Source of the DNA: Stenotrophomonas maltophilia
GTDB lineage: Bacteria; Pseudomonadota; Gammaproteobacteria; Xanthomonadales; Xanthomonadaceae
Assembly: GCF_002205165.1 (NCBI RefSeq)
Contig: NZ_NIVS01000040.1
Location: 53,602 to 117,601 of the forward strand
Direction: 5' to 3'
DNA length: 64,000 nt
Every line of letters begins with the position of its first letter. Within the stretch, counting starts at the first letter, position 1. Both the position numbers and the translations under genes were made by a program. The notes beneath the pieces are model-generated. The model searched no databases. It was not told where the DNA came from and worked only from the letters and a program-made list of their open reading frames with translations. Shown piece after piece: positions 34,801 through 42,386 of this stretch.

Positions 34801-35700
34801 TCAGTCGCGGTGCCGGCGTGCGGGTTCGGCCGCGTCGGTCGACTCCTGCAGGCGCGGCTCGAACGGATAGAACGCGGCCTGCGGTGCCTGCGTGGAGAAG
34901 CTCGCATTGAGCGCGCCGCCCGCGGCTGGCGCCAGACTGGAGCGCGGCCAGGGCTTGGCCTGCAGGTTGCCGACCTCACCGAACGGGAACTGCCGCGCGG
35001 TGGCCGCCGGCATGGCCGGGGTCAGCGGTGCCTGGCTGGCGACCGCACGCTGCGGCTCGGCGCTGCGCTCGGCAGCGCTGCGCGCGGCCTGCTGGGTCCG
35101 CGTGGCGCTGGCGCTGGCGCGGCGTGCAGTGGCCACGTCCTGGCGGCGGCTGGCGGCGGCCACTGCGGCCGCCGGCACCGCCGCAACGGCGAGTGCCTGC
35201 TCGGCGGCAGACGCTTCGGTCACCGGCGCGGCAGGAAGCTCAGCCTGGCTGGCGATGATGGTGGTCGGCGCGTCCAGCGGGGCCGGGGCCGGCAGCTGTT
35301 CGCGGGTCATGAACATGGCCACGGCGGCGACGGAGGCCGCCAATGCCGCCCCCCCACCCCAGCGTCGCCAACCGCCGCGACGCTGCTGGCGGTCCTGGCT
35401 GCGCTCCACGCGCGCCTGCATCGCCGGTGCCGGCTCGGCCGCCACGGAAACGCGCACACGCTCGGCGAAATCGACCGGGGCCGGCGCGCAGGCCTGCCCG
35501 CGCAACACATCGCCGAGCATCTGCCAGCGTTCGTTGCAGCTGGACAAGGCCTCATCGTGTTCCAGCCGGCGCAGCATGAAACGGGCTTCATCGGCCGACA
35601 GCTCACCGTCGATCAACGACGACAGCTGCTGCCGGTAATGGGCGTCGAACTTATCGGGGGACGCGCCCCGGGAAACATCATTGGACATATCGTGGCTCAT
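34801..35700 (-). CDS. rseA: Anti-sigma factor RseA (sigma-E negative regulator)
   Basis: 299 residues, longer than E. coli RseA (216). The N-terminal anti-sigma domain (about 18-95; FDAHYRQQLSSLIDGELSAD and LGDVLRGQ) holds the sigma factor in the cytoplasm. One membrane segment follows (about 114-131). The periplasmic part is Ala/Arg/Gln-rich and low complexity (about 140-299). It is released by regulated proteolysis on envelope stress in relatives. Its ATG overlaps the rpoE stop (ATGA), so the two are made together. No rseB lies downstream; mucD follows directly. Confidence 0.88.
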   Translation of the reverse strand: MSHDMSNDVSRGASPDKFDAHYRQQLSSLIDGELSADEARFMLRRLEHDEALSSCNERWQMLGDVLRGQACAPAPVDFAERVRVSVAAEPAPAMQARVERSQDRQQRRGGWRRWGGGAALAASVAAVAMFMTREQLPAPAPLDAPTTIIASQAELPAAPVTEASAAEQALAVAAVPAAAVAAASRRQDVATARRASASATRTQQAARSAAERSAEPQRAVASQAPLTPAMPAATARQFPFGEVGNLQAKPWPRSSLAPAAGGALNASFSTQAPQAAFYPFEPRLQESTDAAEPARRHRD

Positions 35701-36317
35701 GCGCGGCTCTTCTCGCGGGTGGCGCTGCCCACATCGAGCAGCGGCCGAAGTTCAGTGTCGATCGCCTCGCGGGCACGGAAGATCCGCGACCGCACGGTGC
35801 CGATCGGGCACCCCATCTTCTGCGCGATTTCGTCGTAGCTCAGGCCGTCCACCTCGCGCATGGTGATGGCCGATCGCAGTTCTTCAGGCAGCGCGGCGAC
35901 CGCCTTCATCACCGTCTGTTCCAGTTCCTGACGCATCAACTCGCGTTCGGGCGTGTCGGTATCGCGCAGGCGGGTGCCGCTGTCGTACTGCTCGGCGTCC
36001 CCGATCTCGATGTCATCGGTGGGCGGGCGGCGGTTGTGCGCGGCAAGATGGTTCTTGGCAGTGTTCACGGCAATCCTGTGCAACCAGGTATAGAACTGGG
36101 CGTCGCCACGGAAACTGCCGATCGCGCGATACGCGCGGACGAAAGTGTCCTGGGCCACGTCCTGACATTCACTCCAGTCCGCGATGTAGCGCCCGATCAG
36201 CGCGATGACCCGATGCTGATACTTGCGTACCAGGACATCGAACGCCCCGCTCTCGCCACGCTGCACACGTCGGACCAGCTCCAGGTCCAGCTCCTGTGGT
36301 GTTTCAACCTCGGCCAT
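35697..36317 (-). CDS. rpoE: ECF sigma factor RpoE
   Basis: 206 residues. Region 2 includes ALIGRYIADWSECQDVAQDTF (split here) and RGDAQFYTWLHRIAVN. Region 4 contains MREVDGLSYDEIAQKMGCP and GTVRSRIFRARE. It directs RNA polymerase to envelope-stress promoters. ATG 36317 (MAEVETPQELDLELV) was chosen because homology starts there; upstream in-frame sequence is leader and includes its own sigma-E-like promoter. It heads the rpoE-rseA-mucD unit. Confidence 0.95.
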   Translation of the reverse strand: MAEVETPQELDLELVRRVQRGESGAFDVLVRKYQHRVIALIGRYIADWSECQDVAQDTFVRAYRAIGSFRGDAQFYTWLHRIAVNTAKNHLAAHNRRPPTDDIEIGDAEQYDSGTRLRDTDTPERELMRQELEQTVMKAVAALPEELRSAITMREVDGLSYDEIAQKMGCPIGTVRSRIFRAREAIDTELRPLLDVGSATREKSRA

Positions 36318-36357
36318 GGGGGGCCGCACTCCTGTCAGCCCAACCGACGTCGGGCAA

Positions 36358-36384
36358 TGAGACTGCCAATCCCGGGAAAAGTTC
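36358..36384 (-). promoter_or_regulatory. Sigma-E-type promoter upstream of rpoE (autoregulation)
   Basis: On the minus strand, GAACTT (-35, complement of 36379-36384) and TCTCA (-10, complement of 36358-36362) are 16 bp apart, close to the sigma-E consensus GGAACTT-N16-TCTGA. The -10 lies about 40 bp before the rpoE ATG. This predicts positive autoregulation, as in E. coli. Confidence 0.6.
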
Positions 36385-36487
36385 AGCGCTCGATCACACA
36401 GCGCCGCACCAGCTTTTAACCACCGTTCCGTTAAGGTTTCCGATCCAGGCAATGAATCGGCGGTATCTCTCCCCCAGCTATAGGGAT

Positions 36488-36517
36488 TTGACGGGGAGGA
36501 AACAACCTCTGGATCAT
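36488..36517 (+). promoter_or_regulatory. Possible promoter of the beta-oxidation gene
   Basis: TTGACG (36488-36493) and GATCAT (36512-36517, 4 of 6 matches) are separated by 18 bp, 38 bp before the start codon. The spacing and -10 are suboptimal. Confidence 0.35.
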
Positions 36518-36555
36518 AGCCCCCTTCTCCATACACAACCGGATGGAACGTTCCC

Positions 36556-38619
36556 ATGCTCTCAGGCTTCGATGGGCTCCGCTTCTCGCATTGGCACCCG
36601 CAGATCCGTGACGATGGCGTCGTCGTGCTCAGCCTCGACCGCCACGACAGCAGCGTCAATGCCATGTCGCAGGACGTGCTGCTCGAACTGGGCGACCTGA
36701 TCGAGCGGATCGCGATGGACCCGCCCAAGGCGGTGGTGATCCAGTCGATCAAGGCGGCCGGCTTCATCGCCGGGGCGGACCTGAAGGAATTCCAGGAATT
36801 CGACCGCCGCGGCACCGTCAATGACGCGATCCGCCGTGGCCAGAGCACCTACCAGAAGCTGGCCGAACTGCCCTGCCCGACCGTGGCGGCGATCCATGGG
36901 CATTGCCTGGGCGGCGGCACCGAGCTGGCGCTGGCCTGCCGTTACCGCGTGGCCTCCAACGATCCGTCCACCCGGATCGGCCTGCCGGAAACCCAGCTGG
37001 GCATCTTCCCGGGCTGGGGCGGCAGCTCCCGCCTGCCGCAGCTGGTGGGCGCACCGGCGGCGATGGACATGATGCTGACCGGCCGCAATCTGTCGGCCTC
37101 GGCGGCGCGCAACATCGGCCTGGTCGACAAGGTCGTCGCGCCCGCCGTACTGCTCGATACCGCGGTCTCGCTTGCACTGAAGGGCACCACCCGCCCGTTC
37201 AAGCAGCGCGCGACAGCGTGGATCACCAACACCTGGCTGGCGCGCAAGCTGCTCGCCCCGCAGATGGCCAAGCAGGTCGCCCGCAAGGCGCGCAAGGAGC
37301 ACTACCCGGCGCCGTACGCGCTGATCAACACCTGGGCGCGCACCGGTGGCAGCCCGATCCAGACCCGTCTGGATGCCGAACGCCGCGCGGTGGTGAAGCT
37401 GGCCGGCACCCCGACCGCGCGCAACCTGATCCGTATCTTCTTCCTGACCGAGCGCCTGAAGGCCCTCGGTGGCAAGGACCATGGCATCCAGCACGTGCAC
37501 GTGGTCGGTGCCGGTGTGATGGGCGGTGACATCGCCGCGTGGTCGGCCTACAAGGGCTTCAACGTGACCCTGCAGGATCGCGAGCAGCGCTTCATCGATC
37601 CGGCCATGGAGCGCGCGCAGGCGCTGTTCGCCAAGCGGGTGAAGGACGACAGCAAGCGCCCGGCCGTGGCCGCGCGCCTGAAAGCCGATCTCGCCGGCGA
37701 CGGCGTTGCGCTGGCCGATCTGGTGATCGAAGCCATCATCGAGAATCCGGAGGCCAAGCGCGCGCTGTACCAGTCGCTGGAGCCGACGATGAAGGCCGAT
37801 GCACTGCTGACCACCAACACCTCGTCGATCCCGCTGGACGAACTGCGCGACCACATCCAGCGCCCGGCGCAGTTTGCCGGCCTGCATTACTTCAACCCGG
37901 TCGCGCAGATGCCGCTGGTGGAGATCATCCATCACGACGGCATGGCCCCGGAAACCGAGCGTCGCCTGGCCTCGTTCTGCAAGGCACTGGGCAAGTTCCC
38001 GGTGCCGGTCGCCGGCACCCCGGGCTTCCTGGTCAACCGCGTGCTGTTCCCGTACATGCTCGAAGCCGCCACCGCCTATGCCGAAGGCGTGCCCGGCCCG
38101 GTGCTGGACAAGGCCGCGGTCAAGTTCGGCATGCCGATGGGCCCGATCGAACTGCTCGACACCGTCGGCCTGGACGTGGCGGCCGGCGTGGGCAAGGAAC
38201 TGGCGCCCTTCCTCGGCCTGCAGGTGCCGGCCGCACTGGCGACGGTGGAACAGGGCAAGCGCGGCAAGAAGGACGGGCAAGGCCTGTACAAGTGGGAGAA
38301 CGGCCGCGCGCAGAAGCCGGACGTCCCCGCCAACTACGAGGTCCCGGCCGATCTGGAAGACCGCCTGATCCTGCCGCTGCTCAACGAAGCGGTGGCCTGC
38401 CTGCACGACGGCGTCGTAGCCGACGCGGACCTGCTCGATGCCGGCGTGATCTTCGGTACCGGCTTCGCCCCGTTCCGCGGCGGCCCGATCCAGTACATCC
38501 GCGCCACCGGCGCCGATGCGCTGGTCGAACGCCTCAAGGTCCTCCAGCAGCGCTATGGCGATCGCTTCGCCCCGCGCCCGGGCTGGGACTCGCCGGTGCT
38601 GCGCGAGCCGGTGATCTGA
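36556..38619 (+). CDS. Multifunctional enoyl-CoA hydratase/3-hydroxyacyl-CoA dehydrogenase (FadB/FadJ-like)
   Basis: 687 residues, slightly shorter than E. coli FadJ/FadB (714/729). The N-terminal crotonase domain (about 15-210) has the oxyanion-hole regions AGADLKEF and HGHCLGGGTELALACRY and the glutamate motif LPETQLGIFPGWGG. The C-terminal dehydrogenase has the NAD motif VVGAGVMGGDIAAW and LHYFNPVAQMPLVEI, then two C-terminal helical domains. It performs hydration and oxidation steps of fatty-acid beta-oxidation. No fadA thiolase partner is adjacent here; the thiolase at 9159 is far away. The divergent neighbour is rpoE, 238 bp off. A hairpin terminator follows. Confidence 0.9.
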   Translation: MLSGFDGLRFSHWHPQIRDDGVVVLSLDRHDSSVNAMSQDVLLELGDLIERIAMDPPKAVVIQSIKAAGFIAGADLKEFQEFDRRGTVNDAIRRGQSTYQKLAELPCPTVAAIHGHCLGGGTELALACRYRVASNDPSTRIGLPETQLGIFPGWGGSSRLPQLVGAPAAMDMMLTGRNLSASAARNIGLVDKVVAPAVLLDTAVSLALKGTTRPFKQRATAWITNTWLARKLLAPQMAKQVARKARKEHYPAPYALINTWARTGGSPIQTRLDAERRAVVKLAGTPTARNLIRIFFLTERLKALGGKDHGIQHVHVVGAGVMGGDIAAWSAYKGFNVTLQDREQRFIDPAMERAQALFAKRVKDDSKRPAVAARLKADLAGDGVALADLVIEAIIENPEAKRALYQSLEPTMKADALLTTNTSSIPLDELRDHIQRPAQFAGLHYFNPVAQMPLVEIIHHDGMAPETERRLASFCKALGKFPVPVAGTPGFLVNRVLFPYMLEAATAYAEGVPGPVLDKAAVKFGMPMGPIELLDTVGLDVAAGVGKELAPFLGLQVPAALATVEQGKRGKKDGQGLYKWENGRAQKPDVPANYEVPADLEDRLILPLLNEAVACLHDGVVADADLLDAGVIFGTGFAPFRGGPIQYIRATGADALVERLKVLQQRYGDRFAPRPGWDSPVLREPVI

Positions 38620-38640
38620 CGGGCACGGGGATGTGATACG

Positions 38641-38668
38641 ACAACGCCACCGTGAGGTGGCGTTGTTG
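38641..38668 (+). terminator. Rho-independent terminator-like hairpin after the beta-oxidation gene
   Basis: An 11-bp stem ACAACGCCACC/GGTGGCGTTGT with a GTGA loop starts 21 bp past the stop. The T residues are inside the 3' arm and followed by TGGTTG, so the T tract is imperfect. Confidence 0.7.
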
Positions 38669-38780
38669 GTTGTGCCGCCGGGCATGCGCAGCCAGAACAA
38701 CCTGTTACCGGGACAGGCCTCCCGCCCCCACACCCCGCATGCGATCCTCCCGCTCTGTCCCCGCCAGCGAGACCGCCCGC

Positions 38781-39644
38781 ATGACGACCATCATCGCCCC
38801 CCGCATCCATGACATCGGTGGCCTGCAGGTGCGCCGCGCCGTGCCGACCCTGCAGGCGCGCAGCGTCGGGCCATTCGTCTTCGTCGACCAGATGGGCCCG
38901 GCCGTCCTTTCCCCCGGCACCGGGATCGACGTGCGCCCGCACCCGCATATCGGCCTGGCCACCGTCACCTTCCTGTGGTCCGGCGCCATCGGCCACCGCG
39001 ATACCCTCGGCTCGGACCAGGTGATCCGCCCCGGCGACGTCAACTGGATGACCGCCGGCCGGGGCATCGCCCACTCCGAACGCACGCCGGCCGTCGAACG
39101 CGAGCACGACCATCCGCTGCACGGCATGCAGACCTGGCTCGCGCTGCCGAAGAACGTCGAAGAGACCGACCCCGCGTTCTACCACCATGCCGCCGCCACC
39201 CTGCCCCAGCAGCGCCGCAACGGTGCGTGGCTGCGCGTCATCGCCGGCCGTGCGTACGGCGAGGAATCCCCGGTCAAGGTGTTCGCCGACACCCTCAACG
39301 TGGCCATCGATCTGGAGGCGGACGCGGAAATCGACCTCGATACCGGCCACGTCGAACGCTCCCTCTACATCCTGGAAGGCCAGGCCCAGCTGGACGGCGT
39401 GGATGTTCCCGCGCAGCACCTGATCATTCCCGAGCCCGGTGCCCGCGGCCGCCTGCGCGCCAAGACCCCGATCAAGGCGATGCTGATGGGGGGCGAACCG
39501 CTGGACGGCCCGCGCCACCTGTGGTGGAACTTCGTCTCCAGCTCCACCGAACGGATCGAACAGGCCAAGCACGACTGGGAATCGGGTCGTTTCGGCACCA
39601 TCCCCGGCGACGACAAAGAGTTCATTCCGCTGCCGTCCTATTGA
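38781..39644 (+). CDS. Pirin family protein (first of two)
   Basis: 287 residues. The N-terminal pirin cupin contains the metal-ligand region VRPHPHIGLATVTFLWSG and later WMTAGRGIAHSER, a hallmark of pirins. The C-terminal half is the second cupin-like domain. Pirins are Fe-dependent cupins; some bacterial ones oxidise quercetin or act as redox-responsive regulators. The start ATG 38781 fits MTTIIAPRIHDIGG. It has no obvious operon partner. Confidence 0.88.
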   Translation: MTTIIAPRIHDIGGLQVRRAVPTLQARSVGPFVFVDQMGPAVLSPGTGIDVRPHPHIGLATVTFLWSGAIGHRDTLGSDQVIRPGDVNWMTAGRGIAHSERTPAVEREHDHPLHGMQTWLALPKNVEETDPAFYHHAAATLPQQRRNGAWLRVIAGRAYGEESPVKVFADTLNVAIDLEADAEIDLDTGHVERSLYILEGQAQLDGVDVPAQHLIIPEPGARGRLRAKTPIKAMLMGGEPLDGPRHLWWNFVSSSTERIEQAKHDWESGRFGTIPGDDKEFIPLPSY

Positions 39645-39758
39645 GCTGAAACGACCCCATCGACCGTTCGTCGGGTGTTGACACCATCGTCACCCCCATG
39701 AACCCCGATTCAGCTACGTTGCGCCTGCCCACCCCGGGCATAACGTTGGAGCACGTCG

Positions 39759-40487
39759 ATGAGCATGGGCAAACGTCTGGCCGCCGAGTTCCTGGGCACG
39801 TTCTGGTTGGTGTTGGGTGGGTGTGGCAGTGCCGTGCTGGCCGCCAGGTTCGGCGGTGACGGCAATCCGCTGGGGATCGGTTTGCTGGGCGTGGCGCTGG
39901 CCTTCGGTCTGACCGTGCTGACCGGCGCCTACGCCTTCGGACACGTCTCCGGCGCGCACTTCAATCCGGCGGTCAGTGTCGGCCTGTGGGCCGGCGGTCG
40001 CTTTCCCGCGCGCGACCTGCTGCCCTACATCGTGGCGCAGGTGCTGGGCGGCGCACTGGCCGGCTTCATCCTGCTGCAGATCGCCTCCGGCGCGCCCGGT
40101 TTCCAGATCGATGGCAGCCAGGCCGGTGCATTCGCCAGCAACGGCTATGGCGCGCTGTCGCCCGGTGGCTACAGCGTCGCGGCCGCCTTCCTCTGCGAGG
40201 TGGTACTCACCGCGTTCTTCCTGATCGTGATCATGGGCTCGACCCACGGCAACGCGCCGGCCGGCTTCGCCCCGATCGCAATCGGCCTGGCCCTGACGCT
40301 GATCCACCTGATCAGCATTCCGGTCACCAATACCTCGGTCAATCCGGCGCGCTCCACAGCCGTGGCGCTGTTCGCCGGGAGCGGCGCGCTCGGGCAGCTG
40401 TGGCTGTTCTGGCTGGCCCCACTGCTGGGCGGGCTGATCGGCGGCATCGTCTACAAATGGATGGGGACCGCGACCGGGCCACGCTGA
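39759..40487 (+). CDS. aqpZ: Aquaporin Z
   Basis: 242 residues, six transmembrane helices plus two half-helices with NPA motifs ([17 protein letters not shown] and [14 protein letters not shown]). The arginine of the selectivity filter follows the second NPA (NPAR). It is a water channel of the inner membrane. The start ATG 39759 gives [18 protein letters not shown], the typical AqpZ beginning. Monocistronic: 114 bp upstream and 233 bp downstream lack other genes. Confidence 0.95.
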   Translation: MSMGKRLAAEFLGTFWLVLGGCGSAVLAARFGGDGNPLGIGLLGVALAFGLTVLTGAYAFGHVSGAHFNPAVSVGLWAGGRFPARDLLPYIVAQVLGGALAGFILLQIASGAPGFQIDGSQAGAFASNGYGALSPGGYSVAAAFLCEVVLTAFFLIVIMGSTHGNAPAGFAPIAIGLALTLIHLISIPVTNTSVNPARSTAVALFAGSGALGQLWLFWLAPLLGGLIGGIVYKWMGTATGPR

Positions 40488-40720
40488 CATCCACCGCCGG
40501 GCGGCCCCGCACCGCCCGGCGGTGGGTGCGAAAAGATTCACCTGAAACCGTTATTTGTACACTGAGTCACATTCCGTTAAGGTCCAGATCACTCGTCCGA
40601 CACTGACGGCAGCGAGTGATCCGGTACGCGCGCGGGGAATGCGCCACCACGGCCTGGGTTGTCGACGGCCACCGGAACGCCTGTCAGCGACGGACGCGAT
40701 CATCGACCCTGGGGGAATGC

Positions 40721-41182
40721 ATGAACGTTCTGCGCGCTGTCGTGTGTGTGTGTCTGCTGGTCACTGCCGGCGCCGTCGCGGCGCAGGCGACCAGCGAATG
40801 TCCGTCCCTTCCGGCCAGCAGCGGCCTGCAATGGCAGGAACTGGCCCAGCGGGATCTGATCCAGTGCAAGGCCAGCACCGCCGATGGGCGCGAAGTGCTC
40901 AGCCTGACCTTGAGTGCTCGTAATCCCGAGCTGCCGTTGAACCGCGCGCTGCGCCAGGAAAAAGGCAGCTTCGCGGGTGAAACGCTGTACTGGTACCAGC
41001 CCGATCTTGGCGGACAGAAGCCACCGGGCTACGACACCCGGCGCATCACTGTGGTCAAGTTCGACAAGAACCGCTTTGCCCAGATTGCGTTGTATGCCGG
41101 TGATCCGACCGAACTCGGTTCGCTGCAATCGCTGGCGCAGGGCATGAACCTGACGCCCTCGGCCGTCGCCGCCGGGCGTTGA
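40721..41182 (+). CDS. Secreted hypothetical protein
   Basis: 153 residues from ATG 40721, preceded by a strong GGGGGA site. The signal peptide is MNVLRAVVCVCLLVTAGAVA, with cleavage near AVAAQA. The mature domain of about 130 residues has two cysteines (SECPSL and LIQCKA). Its central segment (LYWYQPDLGGQKPPGYDTRR, positions about 88-108) looks like a solvent-exposed loop. I recognise no family. A 12-bp string TTCCGTTAAGGT in its upstream region (40572-40583) also occurs upstream of rpoE/beta-oxidation (36426-36437). Confidence 0.65.
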   Translation: MNVLRAVVCVCLLVTAGAVAAQATSECPSLPASSGLQWQELAQRDLIQCKASTADGREVLSLTLSARNPELPLNRALRQEKGSFAGETLYWYQPDLGGQKPPGYDTRRITVVKFDKNRFAQIALYAGDPTELGSLQSLAQGMNLTPSAVAAGR

Positions 41183-41223
41183 GCCAGGCCGGGACGGTGC
41201 CCTGCACGCCTCCCGGACGCCGC

Positions 41224-41253
41224 GGGAGCGCCGGCCGCTGGCCGGCGCCTCCC
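41224..41253. repeat. REP-like imperfect palindrome between convergent genes
   Basis: GGGAG-CGCCGGCC, a GCT loop, and GGCCGGCG-C-CTCCC form a 13-bp stem with one bulged C. It lies between the convergent secreted-protein and pirin genes. The GCCGGCC-GCT-GGCCGGC core resembles the REP/GTAG palindromes common in Stenotrophomonas, but only one copy is in this window. It could also end transcription from both sides. Confidence 0.45.
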
Positions 41254-41307
41254 ACACCGCCAGGGGTCATGACGTGGCCAGCCATGCGCCGCCGGCACGG
41301 TCGCGCC

Positions 41308-42159
41308 TCAGAAGCGGCCTTCCTGGAAATCCACGAAGGCCTGCATCAGCTCCTGCTTGGTGTTCATCACGAACGGCCCGTGGCGCATGACCGGCTCGCG
41401 CAGCGGGCAGCCCGCCACCAGGATCAGGCGCGCACCGGTTTCACCGGCACGCAGGCTCAGCTGCTCGCCGCCGCCCAACACCGCCATTTCCTGGCGCGCC
41501 ACGGCACGCGCGTCATCGCCTTCGCCGATTTCCAGCCCGCCTTCGAATACGTAGGCGAACGCGTTATGCCCGTCGGGCAGCGTGTAGCGCCAGCCCGCGC
41601 GGGCATCCAAGGTGATATCCAGGTACACCGGATCGGTGGCCGGCTGGATGATCGGCCCGACCGTGTCACCCACCCGGCCGGCGATCACCTTCACCTGCAC
41701 GCCCTCGGCCGGCGCCGTCACCGGAATATGGTCCGGTGCGAACTCCTGGTACTTCGGGTCCGTCATCTTGTCGCGCGCCGGCAGGTTCACCCACAGCTGG
41801 AAGCCGCGCATCTGACCCGATTCCTGCTCGGGCATTTCCGAGTGGATCAGGCCGCGGCCCGCCGTCATCCACTGCACGCTGCCCGGCGTCAGCAGACCTT
41901 CGTTGCCGTGGTTGTCCTTGTGCCGCATGCGGCCGTCGAGCATGTAGGTGACGGTCTCGAACCCACGATGCGGATGGCTGGGGAAGCCGGCGATGTAGTC
42001 CTCGGCGCGGTCCGTGCCGAATTCATCCAGCAGCAGGAACGGGTCCAGGTCGGGCAGCGAGGGGCCGCCGATCACGCGCGTCAGGCGCACGCCGGCGCCA
42101 TCGGAGGTGGCCATGCCACGGATGGTGCGCAGCACGCGCACCGGGGTTGGGCTGCTCAT
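41308..42159 (-). CDS. Pirin family protein (second of two)
   Basis: 283 residues from MSSPTPVRVLRTIRGM. Pirin cupin signatures are FPSHPHRGFETVTYMLDG and WMTAGRGLIHSEMPE, with the C-terminal cupin after about 170. It differs clearly from the first pirin and is closer to YhhW/Pirin-type quercetinases with the HPHRG motif. ATG 42159 has CTGGAGTC upstream. It diverges from cstA across 227 bp. Confidence 0.9.
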   Translation of the reverse strand: MSSPTPVRVLRTIRGMATSDGAGVRLTRVIGGPSLPDLDPFLLLDEFGTDRAEDYIAGFPSHPHRGFETVTYMLDGRMRHKDNHGNEGLLTPGSVQWMTAGRGLIHSEMPEQESGQMRGFQLWVNLPARDKMTDPKYQEFAPDHIPVTAPAEGVQVKVIAGRVGDTVGPIIQPATDPVYLDITLDARAGWRYTLPDGHNAFAYVFEGGLEIGEGDDARAVARQEMAVLGGGEQLSLRAGETGARLILVAGCPLREPVMRHGPFVMNTKQELMQAFVDFQEGRF

Positions 42160-42386
42160 GGTGACTCCAGGATCGGTGAACTGCCTACAAGATGGGCGCG
42201 CGGGCCCCGCCGGCCAACCGCCACGCCCGCAACCGATTGTTCCAAGCGTGATGTTCCGACGACGTGCACGGGCATGGGCCGCGCCCACCCTACGACCAAA
42301 GTACTAGCGGCAAGCCCCCGCCATTGCATTGACCCGGTCAGTGCCAAGGCGGACTCTTACGACGATCTCCAGGGAGACGCAATCTC

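Noticed and set aside
33043..35838. 931-codon plus-strand open frame
   Set aside because: Antisense to mucD and rseA, whose families are certain; composition is low-complexity Arg/His/Gly/Ala as expected of a shadow frame.
39678..39683. Perfect TTGACA upstream of aqpZ
   Set aside because: No acceptable -10 hexamer lies 15-19 bp downstream (AACCCC region), so I did not call a promoter.
42329..42357. TTGACC before cstA as a -35
   Set aside because: The best -10 at proper spacing is GACTCT, too poor to support a promoter call.
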